DNA of 7,033 nt, from assembly GCA_903917305.1 (NCBI GenBank), contig CAIXAA010000752.1:1-7033 (forward strand), given 5' to 3'. The position numbers and the translations under genes are program-made. Below the pieces are notes generated by a model, which searched no databases, was not told the DNA's origin, and was given only the letters and a program-made list of their open reading frames with translations. Shown piece after piece: positions 5,693 through 7,033 of this stretch (position 1 is the stretch's first letter; each line of letters opens with the position of its first letter). The stretch comes from an uncultured Myxococcales bacterium (GTDB lineage Bacteria; Myxococcota_A; UBA9042).

Positions 5693-6091
5693 ATGGCGGT
5701 TCTTCGGCAGGCCTTTGAGAAGGGCATGGCGTCCGTGATGGCGCGTTGGATGCTGGACCACGGCAGCGACGCGGTCTTCGAGCGCATTGCCCACGCGAAC
5801 GCGCTGACGCCCGATGCGCTCGAGCAATTGCGCAAGGAAACGCGGGTGTACCTCGAGAAGGTCCGCGAAGAGGGCGCGCCGTACAGCGAAGCCGTGCTCA
5901 GCGTCTGGCAGGAAGTCGCCAAGCATCTCCCGGACTTGAGCACGCTGACGCAGACTGCCGGCAAGGTCGCGTTGCAAGTGGCTGTAAAGTCGGCAGAAAT
6001 GGCCGCCGCGCGTGCCCAGGATCTCGCCGAACAGCTGCGTTCCGCGCAGGCCGCCGCTCCTGCGGCTGCCGCCGACGAGGACGACGCATGA
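5693..6091 (+). CDS. Small alanine-rich helical protein coupled to the UbiB-family gene
   Basis: A 132-aa protein with no signal peptide or membrane helix, and I cannot assign it to a family. It is predicted to be nearly all helix: AFEKGMASVMARWMLDHG (7-24), a charged helix (41-60, ALEQLRKETRVYLEKVREE), then a long amphipathic Ala-rich helix (86-119). It ends in an AAPAAAADEDDA tail. The overall look, amphipathic helices with an Ala-rich tail, resembles phasins or coiled-coil accessory proteins; that is a resemblance only. The TGA (6089-6091) overlaps the ATG of the UbiB-family gene, so synthesis of the two is coupled and a physical or functional link is plausible. The start at 5693 has AGGG only 3 nt upstream. 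ATG codons at residues 12 and 16 are alternatives. Confidence 0.8.
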   Translation: MAVLRQAFEKGMASVMARWMLDHGSDAVFERIAHANALTPDALEQLRKETRVYLEKVREEGAPYSEAVLSVWQEVAKHLPDLSTLTQTAGKVALQVAVKSAEMAAARAQDLAEQLRSAQAAAPAAAADEDDA

Positions 6092-7033
6092 GCACGCTCG
6101 GCACCCTCGTGCGCCTCCCGCAGTATGCCAGAAATATCGGCAGGTTGCGTTTCGTCACGTCGGTCGCCGTGCGCCACGGCTTTGGCCACGTGCTGGTGCG
6201 CGCCGGGCTCGATCGCTACGCCGGCTTCCTGACGCGCAACCTCGCGATGAGCGCGTCGGAATCCGAACTGACCCAACTGACTTGGGAACACCGCGTCCGC
6301 CTCGTGCTCGAAGCGCTCGGGCCGACGTACATCAAGCTCGGTCAGGTGGCGGCGACGCGGCCGGACCTCATCCCGATGTCGCTGATCATGGAGCTGCGCA
6401 AACTCCAGGATCATGTTCCCTCTTTTGAGTTCGAGCACGTCCGCGCGACCATCCGCGAGGACCTCGGCATGGACGTCGACGAGGCGTTCGATGCCTTCGA
6501 CCCGGTGCCGATCGCCGCGGCATCGATCGCCCAGGTGCACCGCGCGCGCCTCAAGACCGGCGAGCAGGTCGTCGTCAAGGTGCAGCGGCCGAACCTCGAG
6601 AAGATCATCCGTACGGATCTCGACCTGTTGCGCATGATGGCGGCGACGCTGGAGGAGCGCGTGCCGGAGTCGCGCGACTTCCGCCCCATCGACGCGATCG
6701 ACCAGTTCGCGCGCGGGCTGACGCGCGAGACGGATTTCACAAACGAAATCAAGAATATAGAGCGGTATCGGATCCAGATCGCCGACCACCCGTTCATGCA
6801 CCTGCCGATCACCTACCCGAACCTGTCGTCCAAGCGCCTGATCACGATGGAGTTCATCGACGGCGCCAAGGTGAGCGACAAGGACAAGCTGCAAGCCTGG
6901 AACATCGAAGGCAAGCACATCGCGGAAGTCGGCACGGCGCTGTTCATTTCCTCGATCTTCGAGCACGGCTTCTTTCATGCCGACCCGCACCCGGGCAACT
7001 TCTTCGTGCTGCCCGACGGCCGCATCGCGCTGA
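6088..7033 (+). CDS. UbiB/AarF/ABC1-family atypical kinase (5' part, runs off the window)
   Basis: The first 315 residues of an ABC1/ADCK/UbiB protein-kinase-like ATPase, needed in other organisms for isoprenoid-quinone synthesis or membrane-lipid handling. Family hallmarks appear in order: KxGQ at 83-86 (YIKLGQVAATRPDLIP), the Ala-rich nucleotide loop AAAS (143-146) that replaces the usual glycine loop, catalytic-type Lys164 (VVVKVQRP), the ExD motif E214-T-D216, and the catalytic loop HADPHPGN (297-304). The window ends just before the expected DFG, so the rest of the kinase lobe and any C-terminal membrane helices lie outside. ATG 6088 overlaps the preceding stop, and GAGG lies 7 nt upstream. 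I give no symbol: the family has several paralogous groups, and Myxococcota mostly use menaquinone, so a true ubiquinone role is not established. Confidence 0.94.
   Translation, partial: MSTLGTLVRLPQYARNIGRLRFVTSVAVRHGFGHVLVRAGLDRYAGFLTRNLAMSASESELTQLTWEHRVRLVLEALGPTYIKLGQVAATRPDLIPMSLIMELRKLQDHVPSFEFEHVRATIREDLGMDVDEAFDAFDPVPIAAASIAQVHRARLKTGEQVVVKVQRPNLEKIIRTDLDLLRMMAATLEERVPESRDFRPIDAIDQFARGLTRETDFTNEIKNIERYRIQIADHPFMHLPITYPNLSSKRLITMEFIDGAKVSDKDKLQAWNIEGKHIAEVGTALFISSIFEHGFFHADPHPGNFFVLPDGRIAL

Noticed and set aside
6736..6780. A short AT-richer patch with an ATA codon inside the UbiB-family gene.
   Set aside because: It lies in the conserved region after the ExD motif, the reading frame continues unbroken, and nothing suggests insertion or transfer.
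5629..6990. A 453-codon open frame on the minus strand across the helical protein and UbiB-family genes.
   Set aside because: It mirrors the plus-strand UbiB frame, which carries KxGQ, ExD and HADPHPGN. Its own product shows only charged low-complexity sequence.

Overview
The window is GC-rich DNA, densely coded on both strands. It most resembles a chromosomal segment of a Myxococcota-type (former Deltaproteobacteria) organism. The grounds are a secreted lipoprotein built from 'CDDGNxCT'-type cysteine modules, a Hanks-type Ser/Thr kinase fused to a long helical-repeat array, and a small zinc-ribbon protein with a C-terminal 'DHxTFGxGxV' domain. I know all three styles of protein from that group. 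The taxonomic call is inference from protein style; no marker gene is present.

Layout. (1) 1-2182, plus strand: the 3' end of a gene for a probable secreted protein overlaps by 4 bp (ATGA) a 663-aa cysteine-rich lipoprotein gene, so the two are translationally coupled. (2) 2189-4393, minus strand: a membrane-anchored Ser/Thr kinase. Its stop codon lies only 6 bp from the converging lipoprotein gene. Its N-terminal half is an array of 13-residue helical repeats and its C-terminal third is a complete kinase domain. (3) 4497-4967, minus strand: a 156-aa zinc-ribbon protein upstream of the kinase on the same strand. (4) 4968-5209: a divergent intergenic region with weak promoter candidates on both strands. 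(5) 5210-7033, plus strand: a tight three-gene set consisting of a small lipoprotein, an alanine-rich helical protein, and a UbiB/ABC1-family atypical kinase. The last two overlap by ATGA, and the kinase gene runs off the window end.

Working together. The left pair probably makes surface or periplasmic structural proteins. The minus-strand pair looks like signalling or regulation: a kinase on a protein-binding scaffold beside a putative nucleic-acid or protein-binding zinc protein. The right-hand set places an envelope lipoprotein and a helical partner with a UbiB-type ATPase, a family linked to isoprenoid-quinone and membrane-lipid homeostasis. No tRNA, rRNA, CRISPR array, insertion sequence or phage gene was seen. 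The most distinctive item is the near-perfect 13-residue repeat array in the kinase. Second is the strictly alternating two-type cysteine module array with one break in the alternation.
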